From Palsa-504 sp963753225 (lineage in GTDB: Bacteria > Actinomycetota > Actinomycetes > Streptosporangiales > Streptosporangiaceae), in NCBI GenBank assembly GCA_963753225.1, contig CAVWBQ010000021.1, forward strand, positions 1-64,000: a stretch of DNA of 64,000 bases, in the 5' to 3' direction. The notes under the pieces were generated by a model, which was not told the origin of the DNA, did not search any database, and saw nothing but the letters and a program-made list of their open reading frames with translations. Shown one piece after another: positions 48,334-57,445 of this stretch (its first letter is position 1; each line of letters begins with the position of its first letter). The position numbers were made by a program, and so were the translations under genes.

Positions 48334-49328
48334 GATCAGTGATTCCTGACGGGTTCAGTTGTCATAGGCGATCAGCGATCGCCTGGCGGGTTCGCCGGCG
48401 GCCCAGTTGTGCCAGATGCAGGCGGCCATGGCCAGCAGCCGCCGGGCGATCCTGGTGTACAGGCCCCCGGTGGTCCGGCCGCCGTGCCGTTCGAGGTCCA
48501 GCTGGCCTTTGAGGGTGTCGCTGACCGATTCGATCCACTGCCGGATCCAGCCGATCGACCCGTGGCGAGGCGCCTCGTCGCGCCGGTCCGGCCGGACCAG
48601 GTACAGCTGGTACTCCCCGGCGACCAGGTCCTCGAACTCCCGGCCCGCGAACCCCTTGTCCCCGATCAGCGTCAGGCCCGCGGGCAGGGCGCCGGCCCGG
48701 GCAGCGCAGGCCGGCAGTCCGGCGGCAACCTCGCGTTCGCCGATCTCCGGATCGGCCAGGCACCACGCCACCGGCATCCCGTCCGGGGCGGTGATCAGGT
48801 ACAGCTTCAGCCCCAGTACCAGCGCGAGTGCGCCGCGCAGTAGCCGTAGTGCGCCCACCCGGCCAGCTCGCTGCGCCGGACCGTCTCCCGGGAGGCGCCG
48901 CAGGGTACCGGGGTGGCGTCGATCAGCCGCACCGGGTCGTACCAGCACGGCGACTGGCGGGCCAGGTGATCAATCGCCGCGGCCAGCAGCGGCGCGGCTT
49001 TCTTCAGCCGTTTGCGGTAGCCGGGCTGTCTCGGCAGGTAGGGGAACAGGTGCCCGAGCCGCCCGTAGCACAGCCGCAGCCAGTGATGCTCGCTGCGGGC
49101 ACCCGGCAGCACCTCCGCCACCGCCAGGCACGCCAGCTCGGCGTCCGACAGCCGTTTCGGCCGGCCAGGGCGGCACTCGCCCGAAGGGATCACGTGGTCG
49201 TCGATCTCCACGTACAGTGCGATCAAGAGGGTATCCAGGTCTGGCGTCACAACCGGCCATGGATGCCCTCCTCTCGTTTCCGGGTCAATCCGACACGCCG
49301 GACACGCCGGAATCAGGAATCACTCATC
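48334..49328 (-). mobile_element. IS982-family insertion sequence
   Basis: The ends are GATCAGTGATTCCTGA (48334-48349) and TCAGGAATCACTCATC (49313-49328), inverted with one mismatch. The element, about 995 bp, contains one transposase reading frame with a frameshift. It lies two bases from the MITE-like element and 60 bp downstream of rhaB. Confidence 0.75.
48355..49250 (-). pseudogene. IS982-family transposase, one frameshift
   Basis: The first half (GTG start at 49250) reads MTPDLDTLLIALYVEIDDHV, LSDAELACLAVAEVLPGARS and VRLIDATPVPCGAS with the first catalytic Asp. At HSRWYWG a single base is missing in a GGGG run (48811-48814). The second half continues LKLYLITAPDGMPVAWCLAD, with the second Asp in LTLIGDKGFAGREFEDLVAG and the Glu in WIRQWIESVSDTLKGQLDLE. 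It ends SLIAYDN. Restoring one G gives a normal protein of about 297 residues, so this is either a recent inactivation, a programmed frameshift or a read error. Confidence 0.8.
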
Positions 49329-49388
49329 TAGGTGGTGTCGTGGATGCTCGTTAGGAGCACGACACGACCGGAACGGATGTTCACGCGA

Positions 49389-50813
49389 TCAGATCCTGGC
49401 GGCGGCCTCGGCCCAGGCCCGGCTGCCGTCGCGGGCCGGCGTGAAGGAGCGCAGCGGCTGGGCGGACCGGATCAGTGCGCGCATCCCGGCCAGATCGCCG
49501 GGCGCCGCGCCCAGGGCGCGGGCCTGCACGAGCACGTTGCCCAGCGCGGTGGCCTCGCTCGGCCCGGCGATTACCGGCAGCCCGGTGGCGTCGGCCGTGA
49601 GCTGGCACAGCAGCTCGTTGCGGGCCCCGCCGCCGACAATGTGAACCACGTCCGCGTGCCGCCCGGACAGTGACTGCGCCTCGGCGACCGCGCGCCGGTG
49701 TCCCAGCGCCAGGCTGTCCACGATGCAGCGCACCGTCTCGGCCGGCCCGGCCGGGACGGCCTCGCCCCGGTCGGCCAGCCACCCGGCGATCCGCCCCGGA
49801 ATGTCACCCGGCGGCACGAACACAGGGTCATCAGGGTCGATGACGAACCGCAGCCCGGGGACCTCCGCCGCCTCGGCCAGCAGGTCGTCCAGGGATTGCC
49901 CCGGCCAGCAGCGCAGGCTCTGCTGCAGCAGCCACAGGCCGGTCAGGTTGCGCAGGTACCTGACCGTTCCGTCGACGCCGGTCTCGTTGGTGAAGTTGGC
50001 GGCGCGGCTCGCCGCAGTCAGCACGGGCGCGTCGAGCTCCATCCCGGCCAGTGACCAGGTCCCCGAGGAAATGTAGGCGAAGCCCGGGCCCTTGGCGGGC
50101 ACGGCCGCCACGGCCGACGCCGTGTCGTGCGAGGCAACCGCGATGACGGGGAGCGGAGAACCCAGCCCGTTCGGCTCCAGAATGGGACCGATCACCTCGC
50201 CCGGCCGGCGCAGCGGCGGGAAGATGCGCGGCGGGAGCCCCGCCTTCTCGATCACCTGCGTGGCCCAGGCCTGGGTGCGGACGTCGAGCAGCGACGTGGT
50301 CGACGCGTTGGTGACCTCGGCGCCTGCCTCACCGGTGAGCCAGTACGCGAGCAGGTCCGGGATCAGCAGTATGGTCGCCGCGTGCGGGAGCATGGGCGTC
50401 GCGGCGAGCTGGTAGATCGTGTTGAACGGCAGTTGCTGGATGCCGGTGACCCCGTAGAGCTCGGCCGCGGGCAGCGCCGCGTGCACCCGGTCCGGCACTC
50501 CGGTGGTGCGCGCGTCCCGGTAGTGCACCGGATTGCCGAGTAGCGCGCCCGAGGCGTCGAGCAGCCCGTAGTCCACGCCCCAGGAGTCGATGCCCACGCC
50601 GGCCAGCGCGAACCGGCTCGCGGCCGTCGCCAGGCCGTGCCGCATCTCGGCGTAGAGCCGGAGGATGTCCCAGTAGAGGGTCCCGCCTACGGCCACGGGC
50701 TCGTTGGGGAACCGGTACACCTCGTGCAGGTCCACCCTCTCGGCGCCGACCTGCCCGGCCATCACCCGCCCGCCGGACGCGCCCAGGTCGACCGCTGCGA
50801 CGGTGACGCTCAT
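49389..50813 (-). CDS. rhaB: L-rhamnulokinase
   Basis: This FGGY-family sugar kinase phosphorylates L-rhamnulose with ATP to L-rhamnulose 1-phosphate in the cytoplasm. The 474-residue protein begins MSVTVAAVDLGASGGRVMAG, the first phosphate-binding motif. GIDSWGVDYGLLDASG holds the conserved substrate/catalytic segment. YISSGTWSLAGMELDAPV and NFTNETGVDGTVRYLRNLTG are characteristic of rhamnulokinases. VVHIVGGGARNELLCQLTAD is the second FGGY motif. The ATG at 50813 overlaps the stop of the aldolase/dehydrogenase gene by 4 bp. It is the last gene of the operon; the IS982 element lies 60 bp beyond its stop, and no terminator hairpin is obvious. Confidence 0.93.
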   Translation of the reverse strand: MSVTVAAVDLGASGGRVMAGQVGAERVDLHEVYRFPNEPVAVGGTLYWDILRLYAEMRHGLATAASRFALAGVGIDSWGVDYGLLDASGALLGNPVHYRDARTTGVPDRVHAALPAAELYGVTGIQQLPFNTIYQLAATPMLPHAATILLIPDLLAYWLTGEAGAEVTNASTTSLLDVRTQAWATQVIEKAGLPPRIFPPLRRPGEVIGPILEPNGLGSPLPVIAVASHDTASAVAAVPAKGPGFAYISSGTWSLAGMELDAPVLTAASRAANFTNETGVDGTVRYLRNLTGLWLLQQSLRCWPGQSLDDLLAEAAEVPGLRFVIDPDDPVFVPPGDIPGRIAGWLADRGEAVPAGPAETVRCIVDSLALGHRRAVAEAQSLSGRHADVVHIVGGGARNELLCQLTADATGLPVIAGPSEATALGNVLVQARALGAAPGDLAGMRALIRSAQPLRSFTPARDGSRAWAEAAARI

Positions 50814-52846
50814 CTCAGGAACGCGGCCGCCACCCCCGCGTCGACCGGGATGAGCAGGCCGGTGGTCAGCGGCAGGTCGCCGCCGCACAGCGCGAACACC
50901 GCCGCGGCCACGTGCTCGGGCAGGACCTCCCGCTTGAGTAGCGTGCGCCGGGCGTAGAACGCGCCGAGTTCCTCCTCGGGCACCCCGTAAACCGCCGCCC
51001 GCTGCGCTCCCCAGCCGGAGGCGAAGATCCCGGAGCCGCGCACGACCCCGTCCGGGTTGATGCCGTTCACCCGGACGCCGATGTCGCCGAGCTCGGCGGC
51101 CAGCAGCCGGACCTGGTGGGCCTGGTCGGCCTTGGCCGCGCCGTAGGCCACGTTGGACGGCCCGGCGAAAACCGCGTTCTTGCTGCAGATGTAGACGATA
51201 TCGCCGCCCATCGCCTGGACCGTCATGAGCTTCGCGGCCTGGCGGGAGACCAGGAACGAGCCGCGGGCCATCACGTCGTGCTGGAGATCCCAGTCGGCCA
51301 GGGTCGTCTCCAGCAGCGGCTTGGAGATGGACAAGCCCGCGTTGTTGACCACGAGATCCACCCCGCCGAAGGCCAGCGCCGCCGCGCCGAACGCGTCCGC
51401 CACCGCGTCCTCGTCGGTCACGTCCGCGGTCACCGCCGCGGCGACGTCGCGCAATCCCAGCTCATCGGCTACGCTGCGCGCCGACTCGCCGTCGCGGTCG
51501 GCGACGACCACGCAGGCGCCTTCGGCGGCGAGCCGCTGCGCGGTGGCCCGGCCGATGCCGGAACCGCCCCCTGTGACCAGCGCGACCCGCCCGGCCAGCG
51601 GCCTGGGCTTCGGGCGGCGGCGCAGCTTAGCCTCCTCGAGGTCCCAGTACTCGATGCGGAACTTCTCGCTCTCGCCCATCGGCTGGTAGGCGGACACCGC
51701 CTCGGCCCCGCGCATGACGTTGATCGCGTTCAGGTAGAACTCGCCCGCCACCCGCGCGGTCTGCGCGTCCGCGCCGAAGCTGAACATGCCGACGCCGGGC
51801 ACCAGCACGACGGCCGGGTCCGCGCCGCGCATCGGCGGCGAGGAGGCGTCCGCGTACCGCTCGTAGTAGGCGCGGTAGTCCTCGCGGTAGGCCTCGTGCA
51901 GCTCGCGCAGCCGGCCCGCGGCCGCCTCGGCGGAGGCGTCCGGCGGCAGGTCGAGCAGCATCGGCCGCACCTTGGTGCGCAGGAAGTGATCCGGGCACGA
52001 GGTGCCGAGCGCGGCCAGCGCCGGGTGCCTGGCCCGCGCCAGGAAGTCCAGCACGACGGGGGAGCCGGTGTAGTGGCCGACCTGCCGGCGGTCGGTCGAG
52101 GCCAGGCCCCGGATCAGCGGGGCCAGCTCCGCCGCGCGGGCGTGCCGGCCGGCTTCGGGCAGCGGCTCGTAACCCGCGATGACCGGGCCGAACGGGTCCG
52201 GCTTCCCGTTCGCCCCGATGAACTCCGCCGCGGTGCGGATGATCTCCAGCGAGCGGGCCTCGCACTCGGCGCTGGTCGCGCCCCACGCGGTGATGCCGTG
52301 CCCGCCCAGGATGACCCCGATGGCCTGCGGGCTGGCCGCGGCGATGGCGGCGATGTCCAGGCCGAGCTGGAAGCCGGGCCGCCGCCACGGGACCCACGCC
52401 ACCCGGTCGCCGAAGCACTGCCGGGTCAGCTCCTCCCCGCCGGCCGCGGCCGCCAGCGCGATGCCGGAGTCCGGGTGCAGGTGATCCACGTGCGGCGCCT
52501 CCACCAGGCCGTGCATGGCGGTGTCGATGGACGGCGCGGCGCCCCCCTTCCCATGCAGGCAGAAGTCGAACGCGGCCACCATCTCGTCCTCCCGGCCCAC
52601 GCCCGGGTAGATGTCCACCAGCGCGCGGAGCCGGTCAAGGCGGAGCACGGCCAGCCCGGCCGGGGTTAGCGTGCCCAGGTCGCCGCCCGAGCCCTTGACC
52701 CACATCAGCTCGACGTCCTCGCCGGTGACCGGGTCGGTGGCGGTGCCCTTGGCCGAGGTGTTGCCGCCGGCGTAGTTGGTATTCCTCGGGTCCGCCCCGA
52801 GCCGGTTGGACCGGCCGATCAGTTCTTCGATCTGCGTGTCGCCCAC
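50810..52846 (-). CDS. rhaEW: Bifunctional rhamnulose-1-phosphate aldolase / lactaldehyde dehydrogenase
   Basis: This 678-residue fusion cleaves L-rhamnulose 1-phosphate to dihydroxyacetone phosphate and L-lactaldehyde and is expected to oxidise the lactaldehyde. Residues 1-400 form a class II aldolase: YAGGNTSAKGT binds phosphate, HVDHLHPDSGIAL supplies zinc ligands, and GVILGGHGITAWGATSAEC follows. Residues 420-678 form a short-chain dehydrogenase with VALVTGGGSGIGRATAQRLA (nucleotide binding), VVNNAGLSISKPL, and the catalytic Ser-Tyr-Lys in YICSKNAVF and VAYGAAKADQ. The arrangement is that of B. subtilis RhaEW-type proteins. It starts 4 bp after rhaI and overlaps rhaB by 4 bp. Confidence 0.92.
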   Translation of the reverse strand: MGDTQIEELIGRSNRLGADPRNTNYAGGNTSAKGTATDPVTGEDVELMWVKGSGGDLGTLTPAGLAVLRLDRLRALVDIYPGVGREDEMVAAFDFCLHGKGGAAPSIDTAMHGLVEAPHVDHLHPDSGIALAAAAGGEELTRQCFGDRVAWVPWRRPGFQLGLDIAAIAAASPQAIGVILGGHGITAWGATSAECEARSLEIIRTAAEFIGANGKPDPFGPVIAGYEPLPEAGRHARAAELAPLIRGLASTDRRQVGHYTGSPVVLDFLARARHPALAALGTSCPDHFLRTKVRPMLLDLPPDASAEAAAGRLRELHEAYREDYRAYYERYADASSPPMRGADPAVVLVPGVGMFSFGADAQTARVAGEFYLNAINVMRGAEAVSAYQPMGESEKFRIEYWDLEEAKLRRRPKPRPLAGRVALVTGGGSGIGRATAQRLAAEGACVVVADRDGESARSVADELGLRDVAAAVTADVTDEDAVADAFGAAALAFGGVDLVVNNAGLSISKPLLETTLADWDLQHDVMARGSFLVSRQAAKLMTVQAMGGDIVYICSKNAVFAGPSNVAYGAAKADQAHQVRLLAAELGDIGVRVNGINPDGVVRGSGIFASGWGAQRAAVYGVPEEELGAFYARRTLLKREVLPEHVAAAVFALCGGDLPLTTGLLIPVDAGVAAAFLR

Positions 52847-52850
52847 GATG

Positions 52851-54017
52851 TCAGGATCCCCAGCCGGCCGGCGTCCCGCCCACCCGTTCGGCCACGATCT
52901 TCTCTCCGTAGCCCGACCGGGCGTAGGCCGAGAGCGGATCCGGGTCCAGGCCGGTCTCCTCGCGCAGTTCGGCGAGCAGCGGGCGGACGTCGGTGCTGAA
53001 CGCGTCCATCATGACAGCGTTGGCACCCAGGACATCCCCGGCCTGCTGCGCCGCGGCGAGCGCGTCGGCGTCGATGAGCAGCGCCTTGGCCGTGGCCTCC
53101 TGGACGTTCATGACCGAGCGGATCTGCGCCGGGATCTTGGGCTCGATGTTGTGGCACTGGTCGAGCATGAACGCGATCCCCGCGGCGGGCTTGAGCGCGT
53201 CCGCGCCGGCCACCTCATGCATGATCCGGAACAGCTGGAACGGGTCGGCGGCGCCCACCATGAGGTCGTCGTCGGCGTAGAAGCGGCTGTTGAAGTCGAA
53301 GCCGCCGAGCCGCCCGGCCCGCAGCAGCACGGCCACGATGAACTCGATGTTGGTGCCGGGGGCGTGGTGGCCGGTGTCCACCACGACCTGGGCCCTCGGG
53401 CCGAGGGCCTGGCAGTGCAGCAGGCTGGTGCCCCAGTCCGGGACGTCGGTGGTGTAGAACGACGGCTCGAACAGCTTGTACTCGAGCAGCATCCGCTGGT
53501 CGCCGCCGAGCCTGGCGTAGACGGTGGCCAGGGCCTCGGCCAGCCGGTCCTGCCTGGCCCTGATGTCGTCCTGGCCGGGGTAGTTGGTTCCGTCGGCGAA
53601 CCACAGCTTGAGGTCACGCGACCCGGTGGCGTCCATTATGTCGACGCATTCGAGCAGGTGGGCGACGGCCTTTTTGCGCACCGCCGGATCCGGGTTGCAG
53701 ATGCTGCCCAGCTTGTAGTCCTCGTCCTGGAATACGTTGGCGTTGACGGCGCCTATCCGGATGCCGAGGTCGCCGGCGTGCCGGCCCAGTGCCGCGTAGT
53801 CGTCCACCTTGTCCCACGGAATGTGCACGGCCATGCTGGGGGCGATCCCGGTGAAGCGATGCACCTGCGCCGCGTCCTCGGCCTTCTCCCACGGCGTGCG
53901 GGGGACTCCCGGCTGGCCGAATACCTTGAACCGCGTCCCCGAATTCCCGAAGGCCCAGGAGGGCAGCTCGATCTCGTGCTCCTTCAGCGCTGCCTTGACT
54001 GCGGTCAGGTCACGCAT
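52851..54017 (-). CDS. rhaI: L-rhamnose isomerase
   Basis: This isomerase converts L-rhamnose to L-rhamnulose and is a metal-dependent TIM-barrel enzyme of the RhaI (Pseudomonas) type. It has 388 residues, starting at ATG 54017 (MRDLTAVKAALKEHEIELPS). Family segments are VHIPWDKVDDYAALGRHAGD, RDLKLWFADGTNYPGQDDIR, LLEYKLFEPSFYTTDVPDWG (metal-binding Glu), VVVDTGHHAPGTNIEFIVAV (Asp and His) and GFDFNSRFYADDDLMVGAAD (Asp ligands). The gene follows rhaS after a 182-bp gap that contains a long hairpin, and is followed after 4 bp by the aldolase gene, so downstream genes are tightly coupled. Confidence 0.94.
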   Translation of the reverse strand: MRDLTAVKAALKEHEIELPSWAFGNSGTRFKVFGQPGVPRTPWEKAEDAAQVHRFTGIAPSMAVHIPWDKVDDYAALGRHAGDLGIRIGAVNANVFQDEDYKLGSICNPDPAVRKKAVAHLLECVDIMDATGSRDLKLWFADGTNYPGQDDIRARQDRLAEALATVYARLGGDQRMLLEYKLFEPSFYTTDVPDWGTSLLHCQALGPRAQVVVDTGHHAPGTNIEFIVAVLLRAGRLGGFDFNSRFYADDDLMVGAADPFQLFRIMHEVAGADALKPAAGIAFMLDQCHNIEPKIPAQIRSVMNVQEATAKALLIDADALAAAQQAGDVLGANAVMMDAFSTDVRPLLAELREETGLDPDPLSAYARSGYGEKIVAERVGGTPAGWGS

Positions 54018-54145
54018 GTGACGTTCATCTCCACTTTCAGTCCACGTGAAAGATCTCGTCGACCCGCTTGAACCCCTGGTCGGGCCAGCCGCTCCGGCCG
54101 CACCCGCCCCAGGAAGCAAACCCGCTCCATGCCTCTCCGATCCGG

Positions 54146-54184
54146 ATCGTGTGTACTCGCGAGGTCCTCGCGAGTACACACGAT
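54146..54184 (-). terminator. Perfect 39-bp palindrome between rhaS and rhaI
   Basis: Arms of 19 bp (54146-54164 and 54166-54184) are perfectly complementary around a single central base, with CTCGCGAG-type inner sequence. It begins about 15 bp after the rhaS stop on the transcribed strand. No T-run follows on the minus strand, so a classical intrinsic terminator is doubtful. It may act as a 3' stabilising hairpin or attenuator that keeps binding-protein mRNA high relative to the enzymes. Confidence 0.6.
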
Positions 54185-54199
54185 GATCCGGTGTGCGTG

Positions 54200-55273
54200 T
54201 CAGAAGTTGAACTGGCCGATGTTGGCGGGGGTGAAGACGAACGGGGGACCGAGCAGTACGGTCTTGTCCGCGCCCACCGTGTACGAGCCGAGCTTGCCGG
54301 CCGTGAACGTCTGGCCCTGCGAGCCGTTGAGCTTGCCCGACGCGATCTGCACCGCCGCGTACGCCGCGAGGTAGCCGAGATCGTTCGGCTTCCACAGCAC
54401 GAACTCCTTGATGGTGCCGTCGGAGACGTACTTCTTCAGCGAGTCCGGGGTGCCGAGCCCGGTCAGCGCGATCTTGCCGCGGTACTTGGGCGTGTCGAGC
54501 ACGGCCGCCGCGGCCGCGATCCCGACGGTGGTCGGCGAGATGATGCCCATCAGGTTCGGGTACTGCTGGAGCAGCCCCTGGGTCACCTGGGTCGCCGTGG
54601 TCGGGTCGTCGTTGCCGTAGACGGTCGAGACCAGCTTCATCTTCGGGTACTTCTTCAGCTCCTGCTTCATGTAACCGATCCAGGCGTTCTGGTTCGTGGC
54701 CGAGGCGGTGGCCGACACGATCGCGATGTCCCCGGTCTGCTTCAGCTGCTTGGCGAGCACGTCGACCTCGCTGGTGCCGATCTGCGCGGTCGAGGCCTGG
54801 TTGATGAACAGGTCCCGGCAGGTGGGCGCGTCCGAGTCGTAGGTGACGACGGTGATCCCGCGCTTCATCGCGGCGTTCAGCGTCGGGCACAGCGCCGTCG
54901 GGTCGGTGGCCGAGACGATGAGCGCGTTCGCGCCCTTGCTGATCGCGGCCTGGATGGCCGGGATCTGCGAGGCCGGGGTGGCCGCCGTGCCGCTGGTCTC
55001 CGTGCCCGTCTCGCCGAGCGCGCTGAGCGCGGCGATGGCGCCGCCAGTCTTGGCGCTGTCGGCCGTGGTGAAGTAGTTATTCCCGAGGTTCTTCGGGATC
55101 ACGAACACCTTGAGGCCGGTCTTCAGCCCGGCCGCGCCAGACGAGGACGCCGACGATGAGGACGAGGCGCCCGACGTTGCCGTCGAGCTCGAGCCCGAGG
55201 AACTGCAGGCCGCGAGCAGGACCGACGCCATCACGAGGGGTACGGCCAGGCCAGCCGTCTGTCTCAGTTGCAT
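54200..55273 (-). CDS. rhaS: Rhamnose ABC transporter substrate-binding lipoprotein
   Basis: This 357-residue exported lipoprotein should bind L-rhamnose outside the membrane and deliver it to the permeases. The signal peptide MQLRQTAGLAVPLVMASVLL ends in a lipobox with Cys23 (LAAC), followed by a Ser-rich linker. The periplasmic-binding-protein fold type I is recognisable: FVIPKNLGNNYFTTADSAKT, IQAAISKGANALIVSATDPT, VVTYDSDAPTCRDLFINQAS, GIISPTTVGIAAAAAVLDTP and FVLWKPNDLGYLAAYAAVQI. The ATG at 55273 follows GAAAGGA at good spacing. The gene lies 78 bp after the permease genes. Sugar identity rests on the surrounding rhamnose enzymes. Confidence 0.9.
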   Translation of the reverse strand: MQLRQTAGLAVPLVMASVLLAACSSSGSSSTATSGASSSSSASSSGAAGLKTGLKVFVIPKNLGNNYFTTADSAKTGGAIAALSALGETGTETSGTAATPASQIPAIQAAISKGANALIVSATDPTALCPTLNAAMKRGITVVTYDSDAPTCRDLFINQASTAQIGTSEVDVLAKQLKQTGDIAIVSATASATNQNAWIGYMKQELKKYPKMKLVSTVYGNDDPTTATQVTQGLLQQYPNLMGIISPTTVGIAAAAAVLDTPKYRGKIALTGLGTPDSLKKYVSDGTIKEFVLWKPNDLGYLAAYAAVQIASGKLNGSQGQTFTAGKLGSYTVGADKTVLLGPPFVFTPANIGQFNF

Positions 55274-55350
55274 GTGCTGAATCCTTTCAATTTTCGGCTC
55301 TGAAAAGCTTGCGGATTCACTGGGCGGGACCGCGGGCCGTGGTCCCGCGG

Positions 55351-56403
55351 TCAGGGGGGTGTCGTCGCGGCCGGGTTCTCGGACCCCCGGCCAGTGCTGG
55401 CCCGGACCCCGCCACCCCGCCCACGGCCGGTCGGCCGCCAGGCGCGCAGCCGGCTCGAGAAGGACGCCGCGTTGCGGCCGAAGACGGACAGGAGCAGCAG
55501 CGCGCCGGTGACGATCCCGGCGGCTTCCTGGTTGAAGTTGGTCAGGAACAGCGCGTTCTGGATGCCGGCGAAGGCGAGCACGCCGAGCACCACGCCGATC
55601 ACGGTGCCCTTGCCGCCGAAGATCGACACCCCGCCGAGCAGGACGATCGCGACCACGGCGAGTTCCAGGCCGAGGCCGTTGTTCTGTACGGCGGTGTTGA
55701 GGCGGAAGGTCAGCAGCACGCCGGCCAGCGCGCACACCAGCCCGGACGTCATGAACAGGAGGGTCTTGTTCCGCTTGACCCTGATGCCGGCGAACTGGGC
55801 CGCCTCGACGCTCGCGCCCATGGCGTAGACCGACCGGCCGAACGGCGTCGCGTGCAGGACGATCCCGAAGACGATCGCGAGCACGATGAAGATCGCGGCG
55901 GAGTAGGTGAGGTCGTTGCCGGTGAACGGGAAGGCGTTGACCCCGAGGTTGGTGTAGGTGACCGGGAAGTTGGCGACCGTGTTGGGGCCGAGCAGGATCG
56001 TCGCGATGCCCCGGTACACCGCGAGCGTGCCGATGGTCACCGCGAGCGAGGGCAGCCCTAGCCGCGTGACGAGCAGGCCGTTGACGGCGCCCGCCGCCAG
56101 CCCTACCACCGCGACAAGCAGGAAGATGGCGAGCATGGGCCAGTGCCGAGCCCAGAGGTAGCCGAGCAGGGCGCTGGACATTCCCAGGATGGAGGCGACG
56201 GACAGGTCGATCTCGCCGCTGATGACGATCAGCGTCATCGGCAGGGTCATGATCGCGATCTCGCCGTAGGACAACCCCAGGTTGAAGATGTTGTTGCTGG
56301 TGAAGAACTGCGAGGAGACCGACGCGCCGGCGATGCCGATGATCACGACCACCAGCGCGAGGCCGGTTTCCCAGCGCAGCAGCGGGCGGAGCCGGTCACT
56401 CAT
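55351..56403 (-). CDS. Rhamnose ABC transporter permease (second)
   Basis: This is a 350-residue integral membrane permease of the ribose/rhamnose class (BPD_transp_2). Eight or more hydrophobic segments are visible, for example GLALVVVIIGIAGASVSSQF, MTLPMTLIVISGEIDLSVAS, MLAIFLLVAVVGLAAGAVNG and GLVCALAGVLLTFRLN. The conserved EIDLSVAS and GIRVKRNKTLLFMTSGLVCA loops are the expected contacts with the ATPase. A Gly/Arg-rich cytoplasmic tail of about 30 residues follows the last helix. The gene overlaps the other permease by 8 bp. It corresponds to RhaP or RhaQ of rhizobial rhamnose transporters; which of the two cannot be told. Confidence 0.9.
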   Translation of the reverse strand: MSDRLRPLLRWETGLALVVVIIGIAGASVSSQFFTSNNIFNLGLSYGEIAIMTLPMTLIVISGEIDLSVASILGMSSALLGYLWARHWPMLAIFLLVAVVGLAAGAVNGLLVTRLGLPSLAVTIGTLAVYRGIATILLGPNTVANFPVTYTNLGVNAFPFTGNDLTYSAAIFIVLAIVFGIVLHATPFGRSVYAMGASVEAAQFAGIRVKRNKTLLFMTSGLVCALAGVLLTFRLNTAVQNNGLGLELAVVAIVLLGGVSIFGGKGTVIGVVLGVLAFAGIQNALFLTNFNQEAAGIVTGALLLLSVFGRNAASFSSRLRAWRPTGRGRGGGVRASTGRGSENPAATTPP

Positions 56404-57445
56404 GGCGCGCTCCTCTCACCCGCAGCGCGGCGGCGAGCCTGACCGAGATGAGCCGGTCCAGGGTGATGGCCAGCAGCAGCAGGAAACCAAAGATCGCCTG
56501 GTTCCAGAATGGCGAGATGCCGAGCACGTAGAGCGCGGAGCTGATCGTGTTGAGCAGCAGCGCGCCCAGCGCCGCCCCCACCGCGCTGCCGCTCCCGCCG
56601 AAGATCGCGACCCCGCCGACCACCACCGCGGAGATCACCTGGAGCTCGTAGCCGGTTCCCGCGGTCGAGTCGATGGTGCCGTACTGGGCCGCCCACAGCA
56701 CGCCGGCCACCCCGGCGATCGCGCCGCTCACGGTGAACGCCACGAATACGCGCCGTCCCACCCGGATCCCGGCCAGCCGCGCGGCGTCCGGGTTCGACCC
56801 CATCGCGTACAACTCCCGGCCGGAGCGGAACGAGCGCAGGTAGTACGCGCCGATCGCGACCACCACCGCGATGACGATGGCGATGTCCGGAATGCCGAGC
56901 ACGGTGGCCTTGGGGATCTCGAGGAAGGCGGACGGCAGCGAGTTGGCCACTACCTCCTTGCCGCCGACGATCAGGATGTCGATGCCGCGGAAGATGTACA
57001 GGGTGGCCAGCGTCACGACCAGGCTCGGCACCCGGCCGCCCGCCACCATGATGCCGTTCAGCAGGCCGCACCCCAGGCCGATGCCCAGCCCGGCCAGGAA
57101 GGCCAGCGGGATGGGGAAGCCGGGGTGGCCGCCGAACAGGCTCGCGGACAGGTACGCGGACAGGCCCAGCACCGAGCCCACGGACAGGTCGTAGTTGCGG
57201 CTGATGACGACCATCGTCTCGCCCAGCGCTAGCAGCGCGAACACCGTGGTGTTGACCAGGATGAACTGGATGTTCGTGATGTTGAGGAACCGGGGCTGGA
57301 CCGACGCCGTGATGGCGACGAACACCACCAGGACGACGATGATGCCCGATTCCCTGATCCGGAAGGCCCGCTCGGTGAGCTTGCGCGCACCCGTGCCCGC
57401 GGGCGCCGGCGGCGTCTCGTTCTCCGAGGCCAGCGCGGTGCTCAT
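56396..57445 (-). CDS. Rhamnose ABC transporter permease (first)
   Basis: This is a 349-residue permease paired with the one downstream. The cytoplasmic N-terminus MSTALASENETPPAPAGTGA is followed by the first helix SGIIVVLVVFVAITASVQPR. Characteristic segments are FALLALGETMVVISRNYDLS, SVGSVLGLSAYLSASLFGG, GGRVPSLVVTLATLYIFRGI and GIRVGRRVFVAFTVSGAIAG. The ATG at 57445 overlaps the stop of the ATPase gene (ATGA). Two different permease genes in tandem indicate a heterodimeric channel, as in the rhizobial RhaPQ pair. Confidence 0.9.
   Translation of the reverse strand: MSTALASENETPPAPAGTGARKLTERAFRIRESGIIVVLVVFVAITASVQPRFLNITNIQFILVNTTVFALLALGETMVVISRNYDLSVGSVLGLSAYLSASLFGGHPGFPIPLAFLAGLGIGLGCGLLNGIMVAGGRVPSLVVTLATLYIFRGIDILIVGGKEVVANSLPSAFLEIPKATVLGIPDIAIVIAVVVAIGAYYLRSFRSGRELYAMGSNPDAARLAGIRVGRRVFVAFTVSGAIAGVAGVLWAAQYGTIDSTAGTGYELQVISAVVVGGVAIFGGSGSAVGAALGALLLNTISSALYVLGISPFWNQAIFGFLLLLAITLDRLISVRLAAALRVRGARHE

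Noticed and set aside
48800..48820. Programmed frameshift in the IS982-type transposase
   Set aside because: Only one base in a G run separates the two frames, and IS982 transposases normally need no frameshift; a read error or mutation is simpler.
51116..52669. 517-codon plus-strand frame opposite the aldolase/dehydrogenase gene
   Set aside because: It is a shadow of a well-supported enzyme gene, with no recognisable domain.
54018..54890. Extension of the rhamnose isomerase frame upstream over the rhaS gene
   Set aside because: It is antiphase to the rhaS coding frame and crosses the 39-bp palindrome; the family start is the ATG at 54017.
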